NCBI GenBank assembly: GCA_900549715.1
Contig: URPK01000008.1
Span: 1 to 64,000, forward strand
DNA length: 64,000 nt
Source: an uncultured Collinsella sp.
Lineage (GTDB): Bacteria; Actinomycetota; Coriobacteriia; Coriobacteriales; Coriobacteriaceae
Direction: 5' to 3'
The position numbers were made by a program, and so were the translations under genes. This document shows, one piece after another, positions 47,675 to 57,267 of this stretch; positions within the stretch are counted from its first letter, which is position 1; every line of letters starts with the position of its first letter. The notes beneath the pieces were generated by a model. The model was given only the letters and a program-made list of their open reading frames with translations. It was not told the DNA's origin and did no database searches.

Positions 47675-48810
47675 CCGCGACTGCAGCAATTATCACTCTC
47701 CACAACTCGCCGAACTATGGCTCTTGCCTGCAGACCTATGCGACGCAGCGCGTCTTCGAGTCGCTGGGAGTCGCACCCACAGTGGTCGACTACTACCGAC
47801 ACGATGCGATCCCGGAGAACGAGACCGAGCGCGCACTTAACGGACAGCTTGCCAAGAAGCTTCCCATCTTGGGGTTGCCGGGTGTCAAGTCGCTCGCTCG
47901 CGTTCCCGTTTCACGCATGGTCGCGCGCCGTCGCGCCCCGCTCGACGCGTTCAGGCGCGAGATGCTGAACCTCACGCCGCGCAAGTACTACTCGGCGGAG
48001 GAACTCGAGGCCGATCCTCCCAGGGCCGACGTCTACGTTACGGGCAGCGACCAAGTGTGGAACAGCACGTGGAACTGTGGGTTCGAGCGAGCATTTTACC
48101 TCTCCTATGCTCCAGAGGGCGCCGAGAAGATCGCCTATGCCGCCAGCATCGGCAAGTCGACGCTCGACGATTGGGAGAAGCCCCTCATGCGCGAGGCGCT
48201 GCTGCGCTACGACGCCATCTCGGTCCGCGAGCCCGAGGCGGCGGAGCTTCTCGACTCCATCGGAGTGCCCGGTGCCGTCCCCGTCGTGGATCCCACGCTC
48301 ATGCTCGGCCGTCCCGAGTGGGGGGCCCTCTCTGACGGCTGGGTGCCCGATTTCCCATACCTGCTCGTGTACCAGCTTAACCGCAACCCCGAGTTCGACG
48401 CGTACGTGCAGGACGTCGCTGCTGCGGCGGGGCTCAGGGTTCTGCGCCCCGCCTATGGGGTCCACGAGCGTCGTCGGGGTGAGGAGGCCGTCGTGTGCCC
48501 GAGCGTCGGGCGCTTTCTCTCGCTCTTCCTTAATGCCTCGATTGTGGTCACCGACTCCTTCCACGGCACGGCGTTCTCCGTCAACCTGGAGAAGCCCTTT
48601 GTGGCGATTGCCCCGGAGCGCTTCTCAGGGCGCATCGGAAACCTCCTTGCCATGACCGGGCTGGAGGGCCGGCTTCTTTCGGACTATCGCGACGTTGCCC
48701 TCGCGGCTGGGGATATAGACTTCGCGCAAGCTCGTATCGCCCTGGCGCGTGAGCGCGAACGGGCGCTATGCTTCTTGCGCGGTGCGCTTCCGACCGAGTT
48801 CGTGGAGTGA
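47671..48810 (+). CDS. polysaccharide pyruvyl transferase family protein
   Basis: A 379-residue protein expected to add ketal-linked pyruvate to a sugar of the repeat unit, or to act as a related transferase. ITLHNSPNYGSCLQTYATQ at the N-terminus, YVTGSDQVWNSTWN and VVTDSFHGTAFSVNLEKPF are typical of the family. The start GTG overlaps the previous stop, indicating translational coupling. Confidence 0.85.
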   Translation: MTATAAIITLHNSPNYGSCLQTYATQRVFESLGVAPTVVDYYRHDAIPENETERALNGQLAKKLPILGLPGVKSLARVPVSRMVARRRAPLDAFRREMLNLTPRKYYSAEELEADPPRADVYVTGSDQVWNSTWNCGFERAFYLSYAPEGAEKIAYAASIGKSTLDDWEKPLMREALLRYDAISVREPEAAELLDSIGVPGAVPVVDPTLMLGRPEWGALSDGWVPDFPYLLVYQLNRNPEFDAYVQDVAAAAGLRVLRPAYGVHERRRGEEAVVCPSVGRFLSLFLNASIVVTDSFHGTAFSVNLEKPFVAIAPERFSGRIGNLLAMTGLEGRLLSDYRDVALAAGDIDFAQARIALARERERALCFLRGALPTEFVE

Positions 48811-48813
48811 GGC

Positions 48814-49842
48814 ATGGCGCTGAGCAACGACGATCTCAACTTCATAATCTACTACCTCAACTATCCCAAGGCGATAGAACTCTGCATGACCATGGATAAC
48901 GTGGTCCGCAAGAGCAGTAGTGTCGAGACGACCGCCGAGGCTTCCGACACTCTAAAAACCGAGTTGAAGGGGGACGCTTCTACAAACCTTGCCGCCCTGA
49001 AGGCGACCGTGGGGGCGAGTCTCGGGACGACCTTGAGCGACAGCGAGTCTTTTAAGGTGGCGGACACCTACGAGGTGAAGCACACTAAGTCGACGTACCT
49101 CAAGCTCATCCTCGAGCGGGCTAAAATGCTGCCCTCGTGCGCAAATATCCAGAACTGCGCCCCCGGCGACCTCGTCCGCGTGGATGGCGTCAGGCTCTGG
49201 CCCTGCAACTGGGAGGAGATTACCCAGATGCAGGTTCTGAGGCACGACGCGCTGAAGGGCATGAGGGTCGAGGGCGTAGACGTCAACAACATCGTCTCCT
49301 CAATGCTGGAGGACTACGCATATGTCCTCACGGCAATGGAGAAGCTCCCCGGAACAGACGATCCCGTATGGCTCGCAATCAAGATACCCTCGGAGAACGA
49401 TAACGAGTTCGAGAGCAAGTACAGGATGCGCGATCTGCTCCTCGGCGAGGTCAGTCTCATCGGTGTCTATAAGGGTCTCGTCGACGTGGATGTGCTGACT
49501 AACACGACGTTCGGAGACCTGCAACGAAAGGGGTTGAGCCAGGGCGCTGAAGGGGAAGGCCGTGTCATCAAGAGTGCATTGCCCGCTCCGGAGTCGAAGC
49601 AGCCAGCCAAAGAGGCCTCGCGGGGATTCCTCGGCCCAGTCCACTACATCGATCTCATAGCGATTGTCCAAGACGTCAAGGTGGCGGATTCCGTCGGCGA
49701 GGATTTGGCTGCGGATGAGCTGGCCGGCAGAGGCACGTCGGTGGCCGGAGGTTCCCCCGATGACGCGGGTGTCGTTCTTTCCGACTCCGGGGAAGCGAAG
49801 CCTTGCTTCTTCGCCCGACTGAAGGCGATGCTCTGTGGATAG
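48814..49842 (+). CDS. unrecognised protein paired with a AAA+ ATPase
   Basis: A 342-residue soluble protein I cannot assign with confidence. The N-terminal third is acidic and Ser/Thr-rich (VVRKSSSVETTAEASDTLKTE); the middle contains VDGVRLWPCNWEEITQMQV; the end is polar with a cysteine-bearing tail CFFARLKAMLCG. No membrane segments. It has GGAG upstream and its last eight bases overlap the next gene, so the two proteins are made together and probably work together. Neither resembles a sugar enzyme, although both sit inside the polysaccharide operon. Confidence 0.75.
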   Translation: MALSNDDLNFIIYYLNYPKAIELCMTMDNVVRKSSSVETTAEASDTLKTELKGDASTNLAALKATVGASLGTTLSDSESFKVADTYEVKHTKSTYLKLILERAKMLPSCANIQNCAPGDLVRVDGVRLWPCNWEEITQMQVLRHDALKGMRVEGVDVNNIVSSMLEDYAYVLTAMEKLPGTDDPVWLAIKIPSENDNEFESKYRMRDLLLGEVSLIGVYKGLVDVDVLTNTTFGDLQRKGLSQGAEGEGRVIKSALPAPESKQPAKEASRGFLGPVHYIDLIAIVQDVKVADSVGEDLAADELAGRGTSVAGGSPDDAGVVLSDSGEAKPCFFARLKAMLCG

Positions 49843-51409
49843 CCTTACGCTACATACTTATCGCTCGGGCAAGGAATGTCGCGAGGAGACCCTCCGTTTG
49901 GAGTCGAAGGGCTACTCATATGTCCCGTTTGACGTCACGGGAGGCACAAAGGCTGCTTTCTTTGAGGGGGGACGCCTCTATTCCGACCTGTCTTACGTCG
50001 TGGCACTTCTACCGGCAAACCAGCACCTTATGCTCAACGTCGAGGAGACTCTCTCCTGTGCAGACGGTGAGGCTTTCCTGCTCATCCGTGACTCGCTCGC
50101 ACAGTCGGCGATTGACACCTTTCCGCTGCTCTTCGAGGCGGCGTTGCCCTTGGTGGCCGAGGAGAGGGGGTGTCGTTTCGCGCCCAGGCGCTGTCCGCTC
50201 TACACGTTCTCTAACAGAGCTGAGTATGACCGCCTCGCGCGGCTCGCATCCGATGGCTCCGGTTATCAGGTCTTTACGCTCCAAGGACTTTCCCAGAGGA
50301 CCTCGGAGTTCTCTGCGGCGCTCGAGAACTCCGAGATAGAGGTGTTCATCGACCTCACCTCCGAGGCGGCTCTCGCCGACGCGAGGCTTCTATCCATAGA
50401 GCCTCTCGCTTCGGCGCCAAACGTCCCTCATTTCCTCGTGAGCGAGGCCCGCTCCGCAAAGGTGTTTGAGAACTTCCCGTCGCTTTTCGACGAGATCCGC
50501 GACGTGGCGGATTTGCTTCCCGAATGTCCCAAAGAGATGACGACGGGAATGGAAGGACCTCGTTCCGTTTGCGACCTCAATGACGGAGAGTTCGTTAGGA
50601 CTATGGCCGAGTTCGATGAGAGGCTCACGGGACACGCCAACTTTAAGTGCTACCTTCATGAGCGCCTCACTAATTTTAGACTAGCGCATGCGCTGGGGGA
50701 TCAGCGGATTTTCTCGATGTTCCTTTTCGGAGGCAGCGGCATCGGTAAGACCGAGACCGCACGCGTACTTAGCGAGTTGGTCTCGGATGGAGAGCGTTAT
50801 CTTGCGAAGATTAACTTCGAGGCGTACAGCTCGCAGGATTCTCTCAACAGCCTCATCGGGAGCCCCTCCGGCTATGTGGGCTGCGAGGGCGGAGAGCTCA
50901 ACGACAAGGTCGAGAAGGCCAAGGCGAAGGTGCTCCTCTGCGATGAGTTCGAGAAAACCAAACAAGACGTGAGGGCTTTCTTCTTGGAGCTGCTTGAGGA
51001 TGGGGCCTACACCGATCGAATGGGCGTGGAGCACGACATGGACGGCTATGTTGTCGTGTTCACATCGAACGTGAAAGACGAGAAGGAGCTGCAAGAGAGG
51101 ATCGCGCCCGAACTACTAACGCGCTTTGACCTTATCTGCGAATTCGTGCCTCCGACCGTGGAGGAGAAGCGCGAGCACGTTGTCCGCCTCGCGCGGGAGA
51201 AAACTGCCCAGTATGCCGAGAGGCTGGGCGTAGATGTCGAGCCCATCGGCGAGAGCGTAACCATAGCAGATTTCCAACTGGAGAAATGGTCCCTTAGGGA
51301 GATAGACCGTGAGGTCGTGCGCCAGGTAGTCTCCCTTCTCCCGGTAGAAGACCCGTCCGAATCGTCACCCTACGATAAAACAGCACCCGACACAGATTGG
51401 AGTGAGTGA
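49835..51409 (+). CDS. AAA+ ATPase, Clp/Hsp100 D2-like, with unknown N-terminal domain
   Basis: 524 residues. The first 240 or so are unrecognised. Then comes a single AAA_2 module: Walker A GGSGIGKT (about 299-306), SGYVG pore-loop-like motif (about 345-349), Walker B VLLCDEFE (about 366-373), sensor 1 VFTSN and PELLTRFD arginine region, followed by the Clp small domain. The GYVG loop suggests it threads a protein substrate. GTG start overlaps the upstream gene. Its ClpB-like D1, M-domain and ClpP-binding loop are absent, so it is not a standard Clp protein. Confidence 0.82.
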   Translation: MDSLTLHTYRSGKECREETLRLESKGYSYVPFDVTGGTKAAFFEGGRLYSDLSYVVALLPANQHLMLNVEETLSCADGEAFLLIRDSLAQSAIDTFPLLFEAALPLVAEERGCRFAPRRCPLYTFSNRAEYDRLARLASDGSGYQVFTLQGLSQRTSEFSAALENSEIEVFIDLTSEAALADARLLSIEPLASAPNVPHFLVSEARSAKVFENFPSLFDEIRDVADLLPECPKEMTTGMEGPRSVCDLNDGEFVRTMAEFDERLTGHANFKCYLHERLTNFRLAHALGDQRIFSMFLFGGSGIGKTETARVLSELVSDGERYLAKINFEAYSSQDSLNSLIGSPSGYVGCEGGELNDKVEKAKAKVLLCDEFEKTKQDVRAFFLELLEDGAYTDRMGVEHDMDGYVVVFTSNVKDEKELQERIAPELLTRFDLICEFVPPTVEEKREHVVRLAREKTAQYAERLGVDVEPIGESVTIADFQLEKWSLREIDREVVRQVVSLLPVEDPSESSPYDKTAPDTDWSE

Positions 51410-51410
51410 C

Positions 51411-53186
51411 GTGTACACCGAACTCAAGTCATACCAAATAATCATCGCCCTGCTCAAGGAGTACGGCATCCGGAAGTGCGTGCTCTCGGCAGGGTCGCGC
51501 AACCTCCCCTTCGTCCATTCCGTTGAGGAGGACCCCTGGTTCGAGTGCTACTCGGTCGTTGACGAGCGCAGCGCGGGCTATTTCGCCCTCGGCCTCGCTC
51601 AGCAGGCGGGCGAGCCGGTCGTCATCTCCTGCACCTCGTCCACCGCGACCTGCAACTACTGGCCTCCGGTGGCAGAGGCCTTCTACCAGAACGTCCCGCT
51701 CGTCGTGCTCACGAGCGACCGCGACCCGGCGAAGCTTGGCCAGCTCGAGGATCAGATGATCGACCAGGTTGGTATGTACGACCGACACGTCCGGAAGTCG
51801 GTGAATCTGCCTATCGTCCGCGACGACGGTGACTTCCGCCACTGCTGGCGGCTCGTCAACGAGGCCCTGCTCGAGCTCGACCACCACGGGGGCGGCCCGG
51901 TCCAGGTCAACGTTCCATCGCGCTGGTACAGCACATCCTTTACAACCTCCGAGCTCCCTAAGGTCAGGAGGATCGCTCGCGTCGAGCACGAGTCCCCCGA
52001 TGCGGAATGGCTTGCCCGCGCAGCGAGGCTCCGGTCTTGCTCGCGCGTCCTCGTGGCCTGCGGACAGGGTCAGCCCACAGACGGTCTCAAGGAGGCCCTG
52101 GGGGAGTTCTTCAGGCGGTTCAACAGCGCCATAGCGGTCGAGTACATGTCCAACGCGCTAGTCGAGGGTGCCGTAAACACATCCGTCTGCTTCGACAGCC
52201 GTTATGTCACGCCGAAGAAGTTCGCTGAGTTCGCCCCCGAGATCGTCATCAGCTATGGCGGGAACATCATGCAGGGGCTCAAGGAGATGCTGCGCGGCTC
52301 GAAGTCAGGCGTCGAGCATTGGCTCATCGACGAGGGTGGCGTCGTCTGCGACGCTTTCGGATGTATAACCACGGTATTCGAGTGCTCGCCGGAGTTCTTC
52401 TTCCGCCGCATGAGCGATTTGGCGGGCGAGAAGGCGTCAAACGATCTGGCCTACCACGACGCCATTGCGGCGTACGCGGCCTCCGTCGTGCACCCCGACT
52501 TCGGGTGGGGCAACATCTATGCGATAAAAAACGTCGTCGAGCGAGTCCCATCGGGTTCCGTGCTTCACCTCAGCATCAACGACTCCATCCGCATAACGAA
52601 CTTCTTCGAGCTGCAGCCCGACATCCGCGTCTTTGCAAACATCGGCACGCACGGCATTGACGGCTGCATGTCGTCGCTCATGGGGCAGTCCCAGGCGACC
52701 GAGGGCCTCGCCTTCCTCGTCACCGGCGACCTCGCGTTCTTCTACGACATGAACTCCCTGCGCATCAGGCATGTCGGCCCGAACGTGCGCATCCTGCTCT
52801 GCAACAACCACGGTGGCGAGGAGTTCTACTACAACGGCATCTGGCAGAACGCGTCGAGCGACCTGCACACCGCTGCCAGGCACAACGCCGTCGCCGGCCC
52901 CTGGGCCGGGTCGTGCGGGTTCAAATACCTCAGAGCGGACGACAAGGCATCGTTCGAGGCTGCCCTTCCGGAGTTCATGGCGGAAGAGTCTGACAGGCCC
53001 GTGCTCCTCGAGTGCTTCTCCGAGATGAGCGAGGACTCTAAGGACATCTACGACTTCTACGACCTCTCTCGACCGCACGATGCTGTCTCCGACGCTACCC
53101 GCGCGGCCAAGGACATCGTGAAAAAAACAATTGGCAAAGAGACGGCAGTGAAGATCGCCGGCAAGTTCGGCGTCAAGCTGGGATAG
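51411..53186 (+). CDS. MenD-like thiamine-diphosphate enzyme in the polysaccharide locus
   Basis: 591 residues with the three-domain ThDP fold of SEPHCHC synthase: CVLSAGSRNLPFVHSV at the N-terminus, DERSAGYFALGLAQQAGEPV with the activating glutamate region, and a C-terminal cofactor half with FLVTGDLAFFYDMNSL and CNNHGGEEF. MenD normally joins 2-oxoglutarate to isochorismate in menaquinone synthesis; no men genes are nearby, and the next gene is an SDR. It may make a carboligated building block or decoration for the polysaccharide. GTG 51402 is an alternative start. Confidence 0.82.
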   Translation: MYTELKSYQIIIALLKEYGIRKCVLSAGSRNLPFVHSVEEDPWFECYSVVDERSAGYFALGLAQQAGEPVVISCTSSTATCNYWPPVAEAFYQNVPLVVLTSDRDPAKLGQLEDQMIDQVGMYDRHVRKSVNLPIVRDDGDFRHCWRLVNEALLELDHHGGGPVQVNVPSRWYSTSFTTSELPKVRRIARVEHESPDAEWLARAARLRSCSRVLVACGQGQPTDGLKEALGEFFRRFNSAIAVEYMSNALVEGAVNTSVCFDSRYVTPKKFAEFAPEIVISYGGNIMQGLKEMLRGSKSGVEHWLIDEGGVVCDAFGCITTVFECSPEFFFRRMSDLAGEKASNDLAYHDAIAAYAASVVHPDFGWGNIYAIKNVVERVPSGSVLHLSINDSIRITNFFELQPDIRVFANIGTHGIDGCMSSLMGQSQATEGLAFLVTGDLAFFYDMNSLRIRHVGPNVRILLCNNHGGEEFYYNGIWQNASSDLHTAARHNAVAGPWAGSCGFKYLRADDKASFEAALPEFMAEESDRPVLLECFSEMSEDSKDIYDFYDLSRPHDAVSDATRAAKDIVKKTIGKETAVKIAGKFGVKLG

Positions 53187-53194
53187 GGGGCAAC

Positions 53195-54052
53195 GTGGGA
53201 CTCAAGGCAAAGGCCAAGCGCGCCGGGCGCTTCGTCCTCTCCAACCTCGGGCGCCCCGTGCGCGTTGAGCAGACGCTGCGAGGTGGGAGCGAGCTCCTCG
53301 CGGGGAGGTGCGTGCTCGTCACGGGCGGCACGTCGGGCATAGGGCTCGCGACCGCCGAAGCGTGCCTGCGCGCCGGGGCAGACGTCGTGGTTACCTCGCG
53401 TAGCCTCTCTCGCGCCGAGGAGGCCTGCGCCCGACTTGGCTCGCATGCCCGCCCGGCATTGCTCGACCTCGCGGATGCCGAGGGGATGGCCGTGCAGGTT
53501 GACGCGGCCTACGCGGCTGCGCCCAGGCCCGTCGACGCCCTCGTGAACAACGCTGGCGTGCTCAAGGGCGCGCCCTTTGGCAGGACATCCGTTGAGGACT
53601 TCGACGAGGTGGTCGGCGCAAACCTCCGTGGCACCTACTTCCTCACGCAAGAGGTCGCCCGGCGCATGGTTGCGGGCGGAGTCCGAGGCAACATCTGCTT
53701 CGTCACCTCCTCTTCCGCCTACCGCCCTGCCACGAACGCCTACTCGTGCACAAAGTGGGCGCTGCGCGGTCTCGTGGAGGGCTCGGCCAAGATGCTCAGC
53801 CCCAACGGCATCGTGGTGAACGCCATCGCCCCTGGCCCCACTGCCACTGGGATGCTCATCGAGGGCGATGCGGGCAACGTCATGAAGCCGAACAGCCCCA
53901 TCGGGCGCTACGTCACCCCTGAGGAGATCGCGAGTATGGTCGTGACGCTGCTCTCCGACGCCTCGCGCTCGACCGTGGGCGACACGGTGCGCATGTGCGG
54001 CGGCAGCGGCGTGGTGACCTTTGACGATGCTGACGCGACATTCGAACTTTAA
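53195..54052 (+). CDS. short-chain dehydrogenase/reductase
   Basis: 285 residues with the nucleotide loop VLVTGGTSGIGLATAEACLRAG (near residue 35), NNAG, catalytic serine in SSSAYRPATNAYSCTKWAL with YxxxK, and PGPTATGM. A 30-residue N-terminal extension precedes the Rossmann fold. It starts eight bases after the MenD-like gene (GTG with GGGGG) and is the obvious candidate to reduce that enzyme's ketone product. Cofactor and substrate are not determined. Confidence 0.86.
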   Translation: MGLKAKAKRAGRFVLSNLGRPVRVEQTLRGGSELLAGRCVLVTGGTSGIGLATAEACLRAGADVVVTSRSLSRAEEACARLGSHARPALLDLADAEGMAVQVDAAYAAAPRPVDALVNNAGVLKGAPFGRTSVEDFDEVVGANLRGTYFLTQEVARRMVAGGVRGNICFVTSSSAYRPATNAYSCTKWALRGLVEGSAKMLSPNGIVVNAIAPGPTATGMLIEGDAGNVMKPNSPIGRYVTPEEIASMVVTLLSDASRSTVGDTVRMCGGSGVVTFDDADATFEL

Positions 54053-54062
54053 GGAAGTAGAT

Positions 54063-55214
54063 TTGAAACAAGGAAAGCAAATACGGGTGCTCCAGGTGCT
54101 GCCGTCCCTAAATAGGTCGGCAGGGGTGTCGCGTTTCGTCTACAACATGACGGTCGCAAGCGACGAGTCGCGCGTCCACTACGACATCCTCCACCACGCT
54201 CAGGACGATGGCGTGCCGCACCACGAGAAGCGCTTCGACGAGGAGCTCGAGGCACTCGGGCATCGCATCTACCGCGTGGACTATGCCGGCCATGATTTCA
54301 GACGGTTCATCCGCGAGGTCCATGCTGTCATATCAGAGTACGGCGCGAGCTACGACGTCGTGCACTGCCATATGCCCAACTCGGCGTTCTGCGTCTTGCG
54401 CGAGGCAAAACGTGTGGGGATTGAGCATCGCGTGCTGCACAGCCATCTCAACAGCAGTTCCGACAATGCACTACATCGTCTGCGTAATGTGCCCCTCAAC
54501 GCTGTCGGGAAGCGCTATGCCACCGATAACATGGCCTGCTCGGAGGAGGCGGGCCGTTTTCTCTTCGGCAGAGCCCCGTTCACGCTCATGAGGAACGGCA
54601 TCCCGCTCGCGGACTACGCCTACGACTCGAGTGCGGCGGCCGAGCTGCGCGGCGAGCTTGGCATCGTTGCGGGCGAGCCAGTCGTGGGGTGCGTCGGGCG
54701 CATGGTGCCGCAGAAGAACTACGCGTTCGCCGTCGAGGCGTTCGCGGCGCTGCTGCACGAGGTTCCCGAGGCGCACCTCGTGGTCCTCGGGGGAGAGATA
54801 AACGGCGCGACCACTGTGCGCGACTCGCTGGTCGAGCGGGCGAGCGAGCTGGACTTCGCCGACCGGGTGCACTTGCCTGGTATCCGCGAGGATGCGCAGC
54901 GGTTCTACTCGCTCTTCGACGTGTTCTTCATGCCGTCGCTCTACGAGGGCCTTCCCGTTTCGGCCGTGGAGGCACAGGCGGCGGGGCTGCCGTGCGTGTA
55001 CTCGACCGGCGTGCCGGCCGAGACCGACATCGCCGGGACCGGTTCGTTCACGGCTCTCGACGCGCCGCTGGCCGACTGGGCGAGGGCACTCAAGGCGGCG
55101 ATCGAGGGCGGCAGGCACCCGGAGGCCCCTATCAGACTTGAGGCTGCGGGGTACTCTGCCGAGGCAAACGCCGCGCGGCTTATGGAGTACTACGAAAGGC
55201 TGTTGAGCCGATGA
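54063..55214 (+). CDS. family 4-type glycosyltransferase (GT-B)
   Basis: A 383-residue two-domain GT-B enzyme: RVLQVLPSLNRSAGVSRFVYN at the start, HCHMPNSAFCVLREAKRVG in the N-domain, LMRNGIPLADY at the linker, and the donor motif FFMPSLYEGLPVSAVEAQAAG in the C-domain. Start TTG 54063 has AAGGAAG upstream; a longer ATG start would overlap the SDR gene. It extends the repeat unit. Its stop overlaps the next start. Confidence 0.87.
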   Translation: MKQGKQIRVLQVLPSLNRSAGVSRFVYNMTVASDESRVHYDILHHAQDDGVPHHEKRFDEELEALGHRIYRVDYAGHDFRRFIREVHAVISEYGASYDVVHCHMPNSAFCVLREAKRVGIEHRVLHSHLNSSSDNALHRLRNVPLNAVGKRYATDNMACSEEAGRFLFGRAPFTLMRNGIPLADYAYDSSAAAELRGELGIVAGEPVVGCVGRMVPQKNYAFAVEAFAALLHEVPEAHLVVLGGEINGATTVRDSLVERASELDFADRVHLPGIREDAQRFYSLFDVFFMPSLYEGLPVSAVEAQAAGLPCVYSTGVPAETDIAGTGSFTALDAPLADWARALKAAIEGGRHPEAPIRLEAAGYSAEANAARLMEYYERLLSR

Positions 55215-55870
55215 GCTACGTAAGCAGGATCTCAAGAAAAATCGGTGATAAGACGAATCCATTGCTCGCCAAGGGCAGAAGGGAGAAGCTCGTCCGCACT
55301 GACTTCAGCATCTTCTCGAACAACTGCTGGGCCGGGTCGGTGTATCGGCGTTACGGGCTTCCCTATAGCAGTCCAACCGCCGGCCTCTACTTCTTCGCGA
55401 GCGACTACGTGAAGTTCGCCTCAAGGCTCAGATACTACACTTCCGTGCCGCTTGAGTTCATCGACGCCCGGGAATCACAATATGCCGACCAGCTGCGCGA
55501 GAAGGGCGAGCTCGGCAAGCCCGTCGCCCGACTCGATGACATTGAGGTCGTGTTCCTGCACTATCCCTCCCCGGAGGAAGCCGCAGAGAAGTGGGCCCGC
55601 CGCTGCAAACGAATCAACTGGGATAACGTCTTCATCAAATTCAGCCAGATGAACTGCTGCACAGAAGGGGACCTCAGGGCCTTCGATGCCATTCCCTTCA
55701 GAAACAAGCTCTGCTTCACCGCTTCGCTAAGGCCCGAGCTCGCGTGTGCCGTGCACTTTCCCGGCTATAACGAGCGGGGAGGGGTCCTCAATGATACGGA
55801 CTATTACTCTCGGTACATTGACTTGGAGGAATGGCTTAATGGCGAACCCGAAAGGTATCTTATTGGCTAG
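55211..55870 (+). CDS. DUF1919 protein, polysaccharide-locus acyl/glycosyl modification candidate
   Basis: 219 residues. IFSNNCWAGSVYRRYGLPYSSPTAGLY in the N-terminal half, KFSQMNCCTEGDLRAF and a KLCFT strand match the DUF1919 family, common in capsule and exopolysaccharide clusters, biochemical role unproven. ATG 55211 overlaps the preceding stop. It is the last GC-rich gene of the locus; base composition drops sharply right after it. Confidence 0.78.
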   Translation: MSYVSRISRKIGDKTNPLLAKGRREKLVRTDFSIFSNNCWAGSVYRRYGLPYSSPTAGLYFFASDYVKFASRLRYYTSVPLEFIDARESQYADQLREKGELGKPVARLDDIEVVFLHYPSPEEAAEKWARRCKRINWDNVFIKFSQMNCCTEGDLRAFDAIPFRNKLCFTASLRPELACAVHFPGYNERGGVLNDTDYYSRYIDLEEWLNGEPERYLIG

Positions 55871-55921
55871 CTTTAACTTGTTAATCTTGGTATTTAAATC
55901 GCGAGGAAACGGCGGTGACTT

Positions 55922-57181
55922 ATGAGCGCCGTAGTTTCTGCTGCGCATTTGCTTAATCCAACGGGCTCTGTTTCAAAGCGAGGATATTCGCCTGCAGTGT
56001 GGGCGGTTGCCCTGCTTCCCTATTTCATTTTGGTTTGTGGGGATAATTCCTTTACATTCCAATCTGCTTATTTCTGTTTGGGTCTAATGGTGTTCGCTGC
56101 CTTTTTCTCGAAAGAGAGGGCTGCGTATTCTCGTCATGCGATCGGTCTTATTGTTTCGTACCTTATAATCATGGGCATAGGCAACTTAGTGACACTTGCA
56201 ATTGCATCTGAGATGATTACCAGCAGATCGTTAATCCGTGCCTTAATGTTCCTCGCCATTATCTGGTTCTTTGCTCACGCAATCTCCCGGAGGTGGAGTC
56301 CTCGAGAGATAACCTTCCTGCTGAAATCAGTGGCACTTTCCACGTTTGCGTCTGCATTCCTTGAACTAAAGACATGGGTTGAAAACGGTTTTTATGCAGG
56401 ACGTGTGTATCCAGTGAGTCTTACGGGGCACATGATCGATGCAAACTTTTTTGCGCTTTTGTTGGTCGTTCAGATTAGCTGTGCCTTTTTACTGGTAGTT
56501 TATAGTAGCAATGTGCGGGTGAAGATTCTGTACTTCATTCTCATATCTTTCGGCCTGGCATCAGTTATGTTAACTGGATCAAGAAGCGGGCTTCTTTGTA
56601 TTGTCTTGGTTATTGCTTTCGGCTACATTGCGTTTGTCTGTAGTGAGAGAACCGGCAAGCTTTCTACTACGGTATTAGTTTTTGTGCTCGTTGCCGTTGC
56701 CCTGTTTCTAATTAATCGCTTTATGGGCGATTGGATGTTTAATCGTTTTTTTAAGAACAGCTACAATGATGGGTCAAACCAATTTCGCGTTGAACTGTGG
56801 GTGAAAGCTGTACAACGTTGGATGAGTAGGCCGCTATTTGGCTTTGGTGTGGGTAATTATAATTATTTCAGTGCGGAGGACTGGGGCGTCGTGGAGACGT
56901 CAACTACAACTCATGGCACGATTACTGATTTTTTAGTTGATTTCGGTTTGATTGGCCTGCTGCTGTTCTTTTCAGTGCTTATCCGCATTTTCAGAGGTTT
57001 GCTTCAAGGGAAGGGCTATACACCCTTGGCCCTATGTCCGGGTATCGTTGTATGTTGGCTCATCGTTGGTGCCGAACGAACAGTGGCGCTGTGGCTATTC
57101 CTCATTATTTTTTACGTATTGGCAGATTATCTTTCATGCAATCAAGAACATAGCATGAAAGGTTTGCTCTCGGAACGTTGA
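55922..57181 (+). CDS. O-antigen polymerase/ligase-like membrane protein (Wzy candidate)
   Basis: 419 residues with about ten to twelve hydrophobic helices and a polar periplasmic loop near residues 270-325 containing FRVELWVKAVQRWMSRPLFGFGVGNY, the hallmark Wzy_C region. It would polymerise repeat units outside the membrane. The gene is far more AT-rich than its upstream neighbours, suggesting later acquisition or replacement. ATG 55922 has a weak binding site. Confidence 0.8.
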   Translation: MSAVVSAAHLLNPTGSVSKRGYSPAVWAVALLPYFILVCGDNSFTFQSAYFCLGLMVFAAFFSKERAAYSRHAIGLIVSYLIIMGIGNLVTLAIASEMITSRSLIRALMFLAIIWFFAHAISRRWSPREITFLLKSVALSTFASAFLELKTWVENGFYAGRVYPVSLTGHMIDANFFALLLVVQISCAFLLVVYSSNVRVKILYFILISFGLASVMLTGSRSGLLCIVLVIAFGYIAFVCSERTGKLSTTVLVFVLVAVALFLINRFMGDWMFNRFFKNSYNDGSNQFRVELWVKAVQRWMSRPLFGFGVGNYNYFSAEDWGVVETSTTTHGTITDFLVDFGLIGLLLFFSVLIRIFRGLLQGKGYTPLALCPGIVVCWLIVGAERTVALWLFLIIFYVLADYLSCNQEHSMKGLLSER

Positions 57182-57267
57182 GACATCAGCCTTCGCCTGC
57201 CCGAGCGAAGTGGTTTTGTCTAGCTTAAACACTTTCGGTTTAATCAACTTATTATAGGGGTGCATAT

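Noticed and set aside
51411..53186. Housekeeping menD for menaquinone
   Set aside because: No other men genes are nearby and the gene is embedded in a polysaccharide operon beside an SDR; not fully excluded without the rest of the genome.
55211..55870. DUF1919 gene as a glycosyltransferase of known specificity
   Set aside because: The family's reaction is not established, so no sugar specificity is claimed.
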